A DNA stretch of 64,000 nt from Paracoccaceae bacterium (GTDB lineage: Bacteria; Pseudomonadota; Alphaproteobacteria; Rhodobacterales; Rhodobacteraceae): contig JAPPHA010000060.1 of assembly GCA_028874915.1 (NCBI GenBank), positions 52,881 to 116,880 of the forward strand. Direction: 5' to 3'. The position numbers and the translations under genes were made by a program. This document shows positions 8,763 to 17,920 of the stretch, one piece after another; position 1 is the first letter of the stretch, and each line of letters starts with the position of its first letter. The notes under the pieces are model-generated. The model did not search any database, was not told the DNA's origin, and saw nothing but the letters and a program-made list of their open reading frames with translations.

Positions 8763-9546
8763 TCAACTCGCTGGACGTACCGTTGTCATCACCGGTGCCG
8801 GCGGTCTCCTTGGCGCGACCTATGTGAACCGGATGCTGGCTGCTGGCGCTCGCGTCGTGGCGACCGACCTTCCAGGCGAACGCCTGGGTGGCCTCGTCTT
8901 CCGGCATGGCAGCGATCCCGGCTTCCGGCATTATCCGCTCGACGTCACCGACGAAGGCCAGGTCGAGGCCGTCTTCGGCCGCATCCGCTCCGACGGGTGG
9001 GAACCCAATGTGGTTCTCAACAATGCGGCGATCACAGCGGAGTTGCTGATGGGGGATGACATTCCGTTCCCCGACTTTGCGGAAACCTCGCTTGACGACT
9101 GGAACCGGACTCTCAAAACCAATCTGACAGGGGCCTTCCTGATCGCCCGGCAGATGGATCGTGACATCGTGGGCCGGTACCCGTCCGCGCTGATCAACGT
9201 AGCATCAATGTACGCGCTCAAGGGACCCCATCACCGGATCTACGAGGGGATGCCCTTCCGGTCATTCGCTGCCTACTCGGCCTCCAAGGCCGGACTGCAC
9301 GGTCTGACCGTATGGCTGGCCGGGTCCTGGGCGGGCCGGCAGGCGACGGTCAATACGCTGGCGCCGGGCGCCGTTTACAACGGGCATTCCAAAGACTTCC
9401 AGACCCGGGTTGGGGAACTGATCATGGCAGGACGCATGGCCGATCCGGACGAAATCGCCGACGCCATGCTGTTCCTGTGCTCGGCCCAGGCGGGCTACGT
9501 GACGGGCCAGATGATTAACGTAGATGGCGGATTCAGTGCTTGGTAG
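8755..9546 (+). CDS. Short-chain dehydrogenase/reductase in nonulosonate cluster
   Basis: 263 residues starting at an ATG that overlaps the end of neuA by 8 bases. The dinucleotide site is TGAGGLLGATY, the NNAA motif is present, and the catalytic serine and Y-x3-K are in INVASMYALKG and YSASKAG. The C-terminal GYVTGQMINVDGGFSAW is standard for classical SDRs. With neuB, the Gfo/Idh gene and neuA it forms one operon of four overlapping or closely spaced genes. It probably reduces or oxidises a ring carbon of the sugar intermediate; substrate unknown. Confidence 0.85.
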   Translation: MHDQLAGRTVVITGAGGLLGATYVNRMLAAGARVVATDLPGERLGGLVFRHGSDPGFRHYPLDVTDEGQVEAVFGRIRSDGWEPNVVLNNAAITAELLMGDDIPFPDFAETSLDDWNRTLKTNLTGAFLIARQMDRDIVGRYPSALINVASMYALKGPHHRIYEGMPFRSFAAYSASKAGLHGLTVWLAGSWAGRQATVNTLAPGAVYNGHSKDFQTRVGELIMAGRMADPDEIADAMLFLCSAQAGYVTGQMINVDGGFSAW

Positions 9547-10030
9547 GCACGTTGCCGTGCCGGTCAAAGGTCCGCGGGGCGATGACGCGGTCCCGGGGAC
9601 CCGGGTGGCACGATAGTTTAACGCGCATCAGGCTATGGAATGGAGTCTTCCGGAAGGTTGCGGGGGCGCCGGGGGTTTTCAGCGGCAATTCGAACGCCAG
9701 TGAAAGGGGTGGGGCTGCCGTGAGGCAAGCCGTTGCTCAACACACGCCGAACGGATTGAGGCTGGCGTCCCGGCCGACGTTGCGCGCGGTGTCCATACCG
9801 GAATGCCGGCAAGGTCACCGCATGCACTCGCCGACGATCCGAGGAATCCCGTAGCTCCCAACCGAATCCTGGGATAACATGCCGGGCTATTGTCCTCTGG
9901 GCAGTGCCAGGGTCGGCGCGATGCCCCTTGCGAATTTCAATTGACGGGCCCGGGTGGCCCGGCCAAGTCTGTATCGCAGCCGGAAACTCCGTTGACCCCA
10001 ACGGATGTCAAGCGCGAATGGAGCCGTAGA
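9547..10030. other. Intergenic region, no gene seen
   Basis: 484 bases between the nonulosonate operon and the hydantoinase operon. A 6-bp hairpin (GGCACG-ttgc-CGTGCC, 9546-9561) directly after the SDR stop may weakly end transcription but has no T run. The hydantoinase frame can be extended into this region, but the extension has no family similarity. The promoter for hyuA should be here; I could not place it. Confidence 0.5.
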
Positions 10031-12103
10031 ATGGGAGGAAAAATCACGCGCGTGGCGACCGATGTTGGGGGAACGTTCACCGACCTGGTTTGTTTCGAGA
10101 CCGATCCCGAAACCGGAATGTCGGACCTGCGCATTGCCAAGTCCGATACGACGCCACCGGACTTCGAAACCGGCGTCCTGAACGTGATCGAGAAGTCAGG
10201 CGTCGCGCCTGACGAGATCGACTTCCTGGCGCACGGAACCACGATCGTCATCAACGCGCTCGCCGAGCGAACAGGTGTCACGGTCGGGCTGGTGACGACC
10301 CTGGGATTCCGCGACGTCCTTGAGATTGCGCGCGGGAACCGTCCCGACTTCTTTAATTTGCACTACGACAAACCGCCTCCGTTCGTTCCGCGTTACCTGC
10401 GCCGGGAGTTGCCGGGTCGCATAACGTACCTGGGAGAAGAACTTCAGCCGCTCGATCTTTCGCCGCTTCCGGAAATCATCGATGAATTCCGGTCCGAAGG
10501 CGTTCAGGCTATCGCCATCTGCCTTCTTCATTCCTACGCCGACCCGACGCACGAATTGGAGGTCCAGGCGGAAGTTCGCCGTCTTTGGCCGGACGTTCCC
10601 ACAGTTGCGTCGCATCAGATCACGCGGGAATGGCGGGAATACGAACGTACGAACACGGCTGTCCTGTCTGCGTATGTCCAACCGGTTGCAGAGCGGTATC
10701 TGAAAAAACTGGACGAGGGCGTCAGGACTCTGGGATTCACGGGTCCGCTCTACGTGATGCAGTCGAATTGCGGTGTCGACACCGTCGACTCGGCGTCTCG
10801 CATTCCGATAACCATGGTGGAATCCGGTCCGGCATCCGGCGTCTGGGGAGCCGCCGAGCTTGGCAAGCTGATTGGCGAACGTAACATCATTGCCCTTGAT
10901 ATCGGGGGCACGACCGCGAAATGCTCGCTCGTTCACGACGGCCACGTAAAGATCGTCACCGATTACTGGATTGAGCGGAACCGGACATCGTCAGGATATC
11001 CAATCATGGTCCCCGTGGTCGACATGGTCGAGATCGGTAACGGCGGCGGCTCGGTTGCGCACGTCGACAGGTTCGGAAAACTCTACGTGGGGCCGCAATC
11101 GGCAGGCGCACTTCCCGGCCCCGCCGCCTACGGCAAGGGCGGCACGGAGGCGACGACCACGGATGCCAACCTCTGGCTTGGCCGAATCAACCACGAATTC
11201 TTCTGCGGCGGCACGCTGAAGGCGGACATGGCTTCCGCGGAAACTGCGATAAACGCCATTGGTAAGAAGCTCCGGGTCGGTGCCGACGACGTCGCGCGCG
11301 GAATCGTCCGGATCGCGAACAACAACATGGTGAATGCCCTGAAACTCGTATCCGTCAACCGCGGATACGACCCACGCGACTTTACTCTTGTCGCTTTTGG
11401 CGGCGGCGGACCGATGCACGCGGTATCCCTCGCACAGGAACTTGGAATTCGGAAGGTCGTGGTTCCGCCCGGCGCCGCGGTCTTTTCCGCCTGGGGAATG
11501 GTGATGACGGACCTGCGGCGCGACTACTTCGTGACCAGGCTTGTCGACCTGGTTCCGGATTCCGCAGGAATTATCGAGACGACGTTTCGCGAAACCGAAG
11601 ATCTTGCCCGCAGGCAGTTTGAGCGGGAAGGTATCGAGGCGAACAGGGTCCGGTTCGTCCGCTATGGCCAGTTCCGCTACCAGAACCAGGAGCATACAAC
11701 GGACGTTCAAATCGACATTGCCGAAATCGGCGCGAACCATGTTTCACCGATCGTGGAACGGTTTCACCAGACCTACGAACGCGAGTACACCTATCGGCTG
11801 AATGCGCCTGTGGAAATGGTCGGCATCCACGTGGTGGCTTCGGCCGAGGCTGGCAGGTTCACAATCACCGAACAACCACTCGGAACTGCGGACGCCGGTA
11901 CTGCAGTGAAGGGAACGCGGGACGTGGACTACGCGCTGGAGGGCGTCCACCGGGCAACCCTCTATGATGGAGAACGCCTGCGGCCCGGCATGCGTTTCCA
12001 GGGACCGGCGATCATCGAGGATCCGGGAATGACGGTCGTTGTCCATTCGGGCAACCGGGTCCGCATGGACGGATTCGGCAACACCCATATCGAACTCGGC
12101 TAG
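10031..12103 (+). CDS. hyuA: Hydantoinase/oxoprolinase subunit A (HyuA)
   Basis: 690 residues. The N-terminal ATP-binding domain opens with TDVGGTFTDLV (about 10-20) and a second phosphate-binding segment ALDIGGTTAKCSLV follows mid-protein. VAFGGGGPMHAV and the C-terminal beta-rich domain complete the hydantoinase A fold. With HyuB it hydrolyses cyclic amides such as N-methylhydantoins or 5-oxoproline using ATP. The ATG at 10031 is preceded by GGAG; an extension to 9890 has no family similarity. It is followed at 17 bases by hyuB and then an amidohydrolase and a dipeptide-type importer, which suggests a pathway for a cyclic amide or small peptide. Confidence 0.88.
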   Translation: MGGKITRVATDVGGTFTDLVCFETDPETGMSDLRIAKSDTTPPDFETGVLNVIEKSGVAPDEIDFLAHGTTIVINALAERTGVTVGLVTTLGFRDVLEIARGNRPDFFNLHYDKPPPFVPRYLRRELPGRITYLGEELQPLDLSPLPEIIDEFRSEGVQAIAICLLHSYADPTHELEVQAEVRRLWPDVPTVASHQITREWREYERTNTAVLSAYVQPVAERYLKKLDEGVRTLGFTGPLYVMQSNCGVDTVDSASRIPITMVESGPASGVWGAAELGKLIGERNIIALDIGGTTAKCSLVHDGHVKIVTDYWIERNRTSSGYPIMVPVVDMVEIGNGGGSVAHVDRFGKLYVGPQSAGALPGPAAYGKGGTEATTTDANLWLGRINHEFFCGGTLKADMASAETAINAIGKKLRVGADDVARGIVRIANNNMVNALKLVSVNRGYDPRDFTLVAFGGGGPMHAVSLAQELGIRKVVVPPGAAVFSAWGMVMTDLRRDYFVTRLVDLVPDSAGIIETTFRETEDLARRQFEREGIEANRVRFVRYGQFRYQNQEHTTDVQIDIAEIGANHVSPIVERFHQTYEREYTYRLNAPVEMVGIHVVASAEAGRFTITEQPLGTADAGTAVKGTRDVDYALEGVHRATLYDGERLRPGMRFQGPAIIEDPGMTVVVHSGNRVRMDGFGNTHIELG

Positions 12104-12119
12104 GAGGCGGCAGACTCCG

Positions 12120-13796
12120 ATGAACGCAAGAATGAACGACCCCGTCACCCTGGAGATTATCCAGAACTCCCTTCAGGCTGCCGCAGACGAAATGTTCGCG
12201 GCGATGAAAAAGACATCCATGAGTTCGATCATTTACGAGGTCCTGGACATGGGCACCGGGGTCATGGACGCCGATGGCGAGATTGCGAGTTCGGGAGCCG
12301 GAATTCCGGCCTTCATTGGTGTTCTGGACAAGGCGACCAAGGTGATCGTGAAGAAATTCATGGCAACCGGCGACGTCAGGCCCGGAGACGTCTTCGCAAC
12401 CAACGACCCGTACTACGGCGGGGTGACTCACTTGAACGACATCGTTGTCGTCATGCCAGTGTTTGCGGAGGGACGGGTGATCGCCTGGACGGCGAACATT
12501 GCTCATAACTCGGATGTAGGCGGCATGGCGCCCGGATCGCTGACCGGCGAGGCAACGGAGATTTTCCAGGAAGGGCTCCGGTTGCCGGCAGTGAGAATCA
12601 TTTCCGAGGGCGAGCCGATCGAACCGGTATTCGAGATCATCAAGGTCAATTCCCGCATGCCGGAAGTCCTGGAGGGCGACGTGTGGGCGGCGATCGCGTC
12701 CGTCCGGATCGGCACGCGGCGCTTGCAGGAACTCGCAGAAAAGTACGGTGCGCATGTCTTTGAGGAAGCGATGGTTTCCTTCATGGACTTCGGAGAGAAA
12801 GTCTCCTTGGCGGAGCTCGAAACCCTTCCGAAGGGAACGTTCGAGCTCTCTGAAGAACAAGAGGACGGCCGAGTCTTCAACGTGACGATCACGATCTCCG
12901 ACGACAGTTTCGAAGTGGATCTCCGCAACAACCCGGAACAGGCGAATGATCCCGTGAATACGAGCCGGGACGGCGTCATCGTGGCCGCACAGATCATTCT
13001 GAAGTCCCTGACCGATCCCTACTCGCCATGCAATGCGGGATCGTTCCGGCCGTTGAAGGTGCTCACCCGGGAGGGAACGATCTTCCATGCCAGGGAACCG
13101 GCGGCCATCGGCTTTTACTACGAACTGGAGCTCAGGGTTTACGACCTTATGTGGCGGTGCCTGGCCCAACACATGCCGGAACGCCTGGGCGCCGGTCACT
13201 TCGCATCGGTCTGCGGCACGTTCATCGGGGGCATTCATCCGGACACGGGCCGGCAATACACGATCATCGAGCCTCAGCTCGGTGGCTGGGGCGCACGCGA
13301 CGGGAAGGACGGGAACAATGCGATGTTTTCGGGGTTCCACGGCGATACGTTCAATTGCCCAGCCGAAATCAACGAGGCGAGAAACGGCCTCTACGTGGAC
13401 CGCCTGGAACTGAACACGGAACCCGGTGGCGAGGGCCGGCACCGGGGTGGACACGGAATCGTCATGGATTACCGGTTGCGAACGGACAACGGGTTCCTGA
13501 CAATCTGGTACACGCGTTCAAAGTTCCCGGCCTGGTCGCTCGATGGAGGACACGAAGGCTCACCAAACTATGTCCATTACATGCCGAGGGACGGGGAAAA
13601 ACGGAAGATCACTTTCGCGTCCAACTTTACGACGCACACGGGCGACGTGATCCGGGTTGTGTCCGGCAAGGGTGGAGGGATCGGCGACCCGCGTCAGCGG
13701 GACCGGGATCTGGTCCGGCAGGACCTGAAGAACGGACTCATTTCCGAGGCGTGCGCGCGGGACGTCTATGGACTTGAACGGGACGCGGTGAACTGA
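12120..13796 (+). CDS. hyuB: Hydantoinase/oxoprolinase subunit B (HyuB)
   Basis: 558 residues, full length for hydantoinase B. The N-terminus (PVTLEIIQNSLQAAADEMF) and the TNDPYYGGVTHLND segment are hallmark sequences; HNSDVGGMAPGS follows. It is the catalytic partner of HyuA in ATP-dependent cyclic amide hydrolysis. A TAGGAGG ribosome site lies over the hyuA stop codon, 12 bases before the ATG, so the two are coupled. The long frame on the opposite strand here is a shadow of its high-GC codons. Confidence 0.88.
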   Translation: MNARMNDPVTLEIIQNSLQAAADEMFAAMKKTSMSSIIYEVLDMGTGVMDADGEIASSGAGIPAFIGVLDKATKVIVKKFMATGDVRPGDVFATNDPYYGGVTHLNDIVVVMPVFAEGRVIAWTANIAHNSDVGGMAPGSLTGEATEIFQEGLRLPAVRIISEGEPIEPVFEIIKVNSRMPEVLEGDVWAAIASVRIGTRRLQELAEKYGAHVFEEAMVSFMDFGEKVSLAELETLPKGTFELSEEQEDGRVFNVTITISDDSFEVDLRNNPEQANDPVNTSRDGVIVAAQIILKSLTDPYSPCNAGSFRPLKVLTREGTIFHAREPAAIGFYYELELRVYDLMWRCLAQHMPERLGAGHFASVCGTFIGGIHPDTGRQYTIIEPQLGGWGARDGKDGNNAMFSGFHGDTFNCPAEINEARNGLYVDRLELNTEPGGEGRHRGGHGIVMDYRLRTDNGFLTIWYTRSKFPAWSLDGGHEGSPNYVHYMPRDGEKRKITFASNFTTHTGDVIRVVSGKGGGIGDPRQRDRDLVRQDLKNGLISEACARDVYGLERDAVN

Positions 13797-13840
13797 CGCG
13801 AGGGCCGCAACCGGTACGTCGGACAACGGAAAGCAGGCAC

Positions 13841-15073
13841 ATGACCGGAATTCTCTTTCGTAACGTCCAGGTCTGGGATGCGCACAGGCCGGAGCCGTCG
13901 GAATCCGAAGTTCTCGTGGAGGCGGGCCTGATCAGGGACGTTTCCGACCGACCGATCCGGTCAGAGTCGGCACGCGTCGTGGACGGCCGTGGCGGTATCC
14001 TGATGCCCGGGCTGATTGACTGCCACGTACATGTCACGTTGTCGGACGTCAACATTCGCAAACTCGCGGACATTCCGCTGACAATGATGACGGCGCTTGC
14101 CGCGCGCAACATGCGCGAGACGCTCATGCGCGGTTTCACGACCATACGCGATTGTGGTGGTGCGGACCGCGGGCTTGCCGATACGGTCGAGCGGGGGTTG
14201 TTCGAGGGTCCGCGGATCTTTGTGTCTGGGAGAACGCTGACACAGACAGGGGGTCACGGGGATTTTCGAACGCCGACCGAAGGCCGGGACGTATGCTGGC
14301 CGTTGTCCGCGATGGGGCCGCAGAGCCGGGTGGCGGACGGAATCTCTGCGGTTCGCATGGCAGCGCGGGACGAGCTGCGCAGGGGTGCGGACCACGTGAA
14401 GGTCATGGTTTCGGGCGGTGTGGCTTCGCCGACGGATCCCATCGACAACGTCCAGTATTCCCTCGAGGAACTCCGGGCAATCGTAGAGGAGGCAGAGGCA
14501 TGGAATACCTATGTTGCGGCCCATTCCTACACGTCGCGATCGACTGCCCGCGCTGTCGAATGCGGCGTCCGAACGATCGAACATGGGAACCTGATCGACT
14601 ATGCCACGGCCGAACTGATGGCCGAACGCGGCGCCTACCTGGTCCCGACCCTGGTCACCTATGACATCATGGACAAGTATGGCCGGGACCTTGGACTGCC
14701 TGACGTCAACATCGAAAAAAACAGGGTTGTCAAGGATGCCGGAATTCGCGCAGTGGAACACTGCAGGGCCGCGGGAACCCGTATCGGGTTCGGGTCCGAT
14801 CTTCTCGGAGATCTGCGCAAACACCAGTCGCGCAGCCTTGTCCTCCAGGCCGAAGCCCAGACACCGCATGAAGTTCTTTCGTCTGCGACCTCGGTCAATG
14901 CGGAAATCCTGAACCGCACAGGAACGCTCGGAGTCGTTGCACCCGGCGCCATCGCGGATCTTCTCATTGTCGACGGCAATCCGCTCCGGGATCTTGGCCT
15001 CCTGGAACACCAGGGCCGCCACCTCCTCGCCATCATGAAGGACGGCGCATTTGCAAAGTTCGACCTCGACTGA
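13841..15073 (+). CDS. Metal-dependent amidohydrolase (Xaa-Pro dipeptidase/imidazolonepropionase type)
   Basis: 410 residues. The amidohydrolase metal centre is complete: H62 and H64 in DCHVHV, K187 in HVKVMVSGG, H228 in AAHSY, H248 in IEHGN and D320 in GFGSD. The C-terminal NRTGTLGVVAPGAIADLLI is the usual closing beta strand region. Such enzymes hydrolyse amide bonds in cyclic compounds or in dipeptides with proline. It lies 44 bases after hyuB and likely acts on the same compound or its product. I cannot tell a cyclic-amidase from a prolidase function by motif alone. Confidence 0.85.
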   Translation: MTGILFRNVQVWDAHRPEPSESEVLVEAGLIRDVSDRPIRSESARVVDGRGGILMPGLIDCHVHVTLSDVNIRKLADIPLTMMTALAARNMRETLMRGFTTIRDCGGADRGLADTVERGLFEGPRIFVSGRTLTQTGGHGDFRTPTEGRDVCWPLSAMGPQSRVADGISAVRMAARDELRRGADHVKVMVSGGVASPTDPIDNVQYSLEELRAIVEEAEAWNTYVAAHSYTSRSTARAVECGVRTIEHGNLIDYATAELMAERGAYLVPTLVTYDIMDKYGRDLGLPDVNIEKNRVVKDAGIRAVEHCRAAGTRIGFGSDLLGDLRKHQSRSLVLQAEAQTPHEVLSSATSVNAEILNRTGTLGVVAPGAIADLLIVDGNPLRDLGLLEHQGRHLLAIMKDGAFAKFDLD

Positions 15074-15112
15074 CTGTAGCCGGGTTCCGTGTGGTGAGGG
15101 GCGCTGCATCGG

Positions 15113-15522
15113 GCGCAACACGCATTGAAGCGGGACGCGGCGGCGGGCGTCGATGGCATCACTTGGGACAGAAATGGTGTCGGTCTGGACGAGCGCGTGC
15201 TCGACCTGAACCGGCGGCTGCACCGCGGGGGAGCGTACCGGGCGCCGGCGGTCCGGCGGGTCGAAATACCCAAGCCGGACGGCGGGACACGACCGCTCGG
15301 GATCGCAGCGCTGGAGGACAAGATCGTCCAGAAAGCGGTTGTGGATGTGATCCTGACGCCGATCTGCGAGGTGGAGTTTCTTGGCCTCAGCTACGGTTTC
15401 CAACCGGGGCGGTGGGCGCATGAAGCGCTCGATGCTGGCCTACGGGATAGAACGGCGCAAGTTCAGCTGGATAGCCGACGCGGACATACGGGCCGACTTC
15501 GAGCAGTGTCTTGCCCCGGCAA
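15113..15522 (+). pseudogene. Group II intron reverse transcriptase (LtrA-like) fragment
   Basis: The sequence AAGVDGITWD, then VEIPKPDGGTRPLGIAALE, then GLSYGFQPGR is the start of the reverse transcriptase domain of a group II intron protein. Around 15430 the frame shifts by one: the next part (LAYGIERRKFSWIADADI) reads in another frame, and similarity ends near 15520. The remaining two thirds of the protein and the intron RNA domains V and VI were not found. It is a dead, truncated remnant directly after the amidohydrolase. Confidence 0.75.
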
Positions 15523-15559
15523 TGATAGCCGGGCGAGGAGGACCGGCCCCTGTAGCGGG

Positions 15560-15605
15560 GCCTGACGTTGTTGTACCAGTGACTGATTACGACGCGATAC
15601 TTCAT
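15560..15605 (-). pseudogene. Possible IS3-family transposase C-terminal scrap
   Basis: On the minus strand the peptide VISHWYNNVRP resembles the conserved W-x2-YN-x2-RPHS end of IS3-family OrfB transposases. The match is only about a dozen residues, and the following residues leave the family pattern. Reported because it sits between two other mobile-element remnants. Confidence 0.25.
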
Positions 15606-15654
15606 TACAAAACCGGACCCACGCAGACAGGGTGAACATCGCCCAAGCCGGCAA

Positions 15655-15815
15655 TCGAATTCCTCGGACGACGTCAGGTCGTCGGCCGTCTCGACAGCGG
15701 CGGAAAATTCTCGGAAGCCGGTTCCTTGCTGCTGCGGGAAGCCGACTGCCTGTTCGATGTTACCGGGCGTCTCGCGGCATGCTTGATCGACTATCGCAAC
15801 CCCGCGCGCATTGAA
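15655..15815 (+). pseudogene. IS1380-like transposase N-terminal fragment
   Basis: Read in frame from about 15660, the peptide VVGRLDSGGKFSEAGSLLL, then READCLF and RLAACLIDYRNPARIE, matches the N-terminus of IS1380-family transposases as I recall it (pattern RFDGG..SSDGG.LLLRE.D..L....RLAAC..D.RDPARV). Similarity stops near 15815, and nothing of the catalytic core follows. A truncated relic. Confidence 0.55.
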
Positions 15816-16198
15816 TCCGACGCGGCCAGAATTGCCCGCCGATGGCGAAATATCGCTGCCAACCGTACATCACCGCCACATCCGTCCGCCAGAAAACCCA
15901 ATGCCCCAACCGACGGGCCAAGCGAACGCAACGCACAGGCAGCCACCAGCAAATGTCAGCCCTGGATGTCAATCCGTTCCCCGTTGCGACGTGTTTGGTC
16001 GTGCGTTATAGGTGTGGGATTGGTTCATTCGCCTGCCGCCAAATCACGGGACGGAGCGTGCGCGAACAGTTCGCGAGAGCATCGCCGTCCCGGCGGGTTG
16101 CCCGTGACGAGGGCCAAGTTCCTAACGGCTTTCAGGTGTGGCAATCCCGACGCATTTGCCGATCGGCGTGAGCCAGCCTGAATCTGGAGGAAACTGTC
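15816..16198. other. Leader region of the dipeptide transporter operon
   Basis: No gene seen. Short open frames here have no recognisable similarity. The end of the region carries TGGAGGAAACTGTC in front of the binding-protein gene, a strong ribosome site. The operon promoter must be here but I could not place it with confidence. Confidence 0.4.
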
Positions 16199-17812
16199 AT
16201 GCGACAATACAAAAAACCAATCCGTCGCGGCGCGCTCGTGCTGTCGGCCGCGGTCATCATGGGCGTCACCGGGGCAACGGGCGCTAATGCGCAATCCGAC
16301 GAGAACACGCTCATCGTGGCGGTGTCACGGGATCTCCAAAACGTTGACCCGACGCTCACCAGCGGAAATATCAACACTTGGGAATTTCTGACAAACGTCT
16401 ATTCGTGGCTGATCGACTACGAGATTGTCACGCGGGATGACGGAACCCGTATCGGCGATCCGAACAGCTTTGTCGGCAGCCTCGCCGAGAGCTTCGAGTG
16501 GAACGATGACGGAACGACCGTGACATTCCACATGCGTGACGGGCTGAAGTTTTCGAACGGCGATCCCTTGACCGCAGAATCGGTGAAGTTCACGTTCGAC
16601 AGGCTATTCGACCAACAGGGCGTGACTGTCGGGAACATGGCGCTCGCGGAGGTTCCGGACAAGCATCACATTGAGCTCATCGATTCCGATACCATCGCAA
16701 TCCATCTGGATCGGCCAAACGCGCTTCTGTTCGGAAACATGGCCCAGGCCGGCAACTCCATTCTGAACCCGAATGTGGTCGGTCCGCACATGACCGATGA
16801 CGATCCGTCGGCGCATGAGTGGCTGAAGTCGGATTCCCGCGGAACCGAGCAGGGTCCGTACCGCCTCGAAAGCCGGGATCCCGGAAACCAGTACGTGCTC
16901 GTGAGAAACGACAACTATTTCGGGGAACCCGCGCATATCGAACGCATCGTCTTCCAGGTCATTCCGGACCCGTCGAGCCGGCTTGCTCAGCTGGTCAGCG
17001 GTGCCGTGGACATCGCGCTTGAACTGCCGACGATCGATGTGCCCGCGCTTGAACAAAACCCCGACATCACCGTCCACCGCAACACGAGCCGTTCGATCGC
17101 TTACATCGGCATGAATAACGAGGTCGCGCCGTTCGACAACAAGCTCGTGCGGCAGGCGATTTCCTATGCTGTGCCTTACGACACGATCGTGAACGACGTC
17201 ATGAACGGTTATGCCATCCAGCTGAAGAGTCCTATTCCGCTCGGAACGCCCGGTCATGCGGACCAGTTCTTCGTGTACAGTCACGATCTCGAAAAGGCGA
17301 AGGCATTACTTGCCGAGGCCGGTTATGCGGACGGATTCTCGACGGTTTTCGAAATCCCGATTGGTAGCCAGGAAGCCAAGGAGACGGCTGTTTTCCTTCG
17401 GCAATCCCTCGGTGAAATCGGAATCGATGTCCAGATCCAGGAGTTGCCCGGGGCGGCTTACTTCGAGAAGATCCAGAAACACGAACTCGTGTTCTTCTTC
17501 ACGAACTTCTGGATCTCGATCAACAACGACCCGTTCTATCATGTCTACTGGAAGTTCCATCACAGCTGCTGCAATTATGCCAACTATTCCAATGCGACCG
17601 TCGACGACCTGATCAAGACGCATACGATCAGCACCGACATGGAAGCACAGAACGCGGCATTGCAGGAGATACAGGGTATCATCCTGGACGAGGCGCCTTG
17701 GGTGTTGCTGTACCAACCGCAGCACATTCTCGCGATGCGGTCGAACATAAAGGGTTATGTGTTCTATTCGGCCGACGAGTTCACAAGATACCAGTACCTG
17801 TACAAGGAATAA
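16199..17812 (+). CDS. ABC transporter periplasmic peptide-binding protein (SBP_bac_5)
   Basis: 537 residues with a clear signal peptide: basic start (MRQYKKPIRR), hydrophobic core and cleavage after ATGANAQ. Mature sequence follows the DppA/OppA family: LIVAVSRDLQNVDPTLT, LAESFEWNDDGTTVTFHMRDGLKFSNGDPLTAESV written across residues 95-130, and a C-terminal WVLLYQPQ. It binds peptides or similar solutes in the periplasm for the two permeases and two ATPases that follow. Start chosen at the ATG behind GGAGG. A stem-loop separates it from the permease genes, which usually keeps binding-protein levels higher than those of the membrane parts. Confidence 0.9.
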   Translation: MRQYKKPIRRGALVLSAAVIMGVTGATGANAQSDENTLIVAVSRDLQNVDPTLTSGNINTWEFLTNVYSWLIDYEIVTRDDGTRIGDPNSFVGSLAESFEWNDDGTTVTFHMRDGLKFSNGDPLTAESVKFTFDRLFDQQGVTVGNMALAEVPDKHHIELIDSDTIAIHLDRPNALLFGNMAQAGNSILNPNVVGPHMTDDDPSAHEWLKSDSRGTEQGPYRLESRDPGNQYVLVRNDNYFGEPAHIERIVFQVIPDPSSRLAQLVSGAVDIALELPTIDVPALEQNPDITVHRNTSRSIAYIGMNNEVAPFDNKLVRQAISYAVPYDTIVNDVMNGYAIQLKSPIPLGTPGHADQFFVYSHDLEKAKALLAEAGYADGFSTVFEIPIGSQEAKETAVFLRQSLGEIGIDVQIQELPGAAYFEKIQKHELVFFFTNFWISINNDPFYHVYWKFHHSCCNYANYSNATVDDLIKTHTISTDMEAQNAALQEIQGIILDEAPWVLLYQPQHILAMRSNIKGYVFYSADEFTRYQYLYKE

Positions 17813-17837
17813 CGCCCCCAATCAGATGGACGCTGAC

Positions 17838-17875
17838 GCCGCCAGGCGGAGTTCGTGAGAGCTTCGCCCGGCGGT
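17838..17875 (+). promoter_or_regulatory. Intercistronic stem-loop after binding-protein gene
   Basis: Arms 17838-17848 and 17865-17875 pair over 11 positions with one mismatch and one G-U pair; loop of 16 bases. It lies between the binding-protein stop and the first permease. Such hairpins commonly act as partial terminators or 3'-end protectors in ABC importer operons. Confidence 0.5.
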
Positions 17876-17920
17876 CTTCCGTTGACCCCGTCGGACCGGA
17901 CATGACGTGATGCCCGCAGC

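Noticed and set aside
12012..13454. 480-codon open frame on the minus strand opposite hyuB
   Set aside because: It mirrors the codons of a clear HyuB gene. High GC leaves the opposite strand free of stops; the translated peptide has no family pattern.
13961..15421. 486-codon minus-strand frame opposite the amidohydrolase
   Set aside because: The plus strand encodes a complete amidohydrolase with all metal ligands; the minus frame also runs into the reverse transcriptase relic and shows no motifs.
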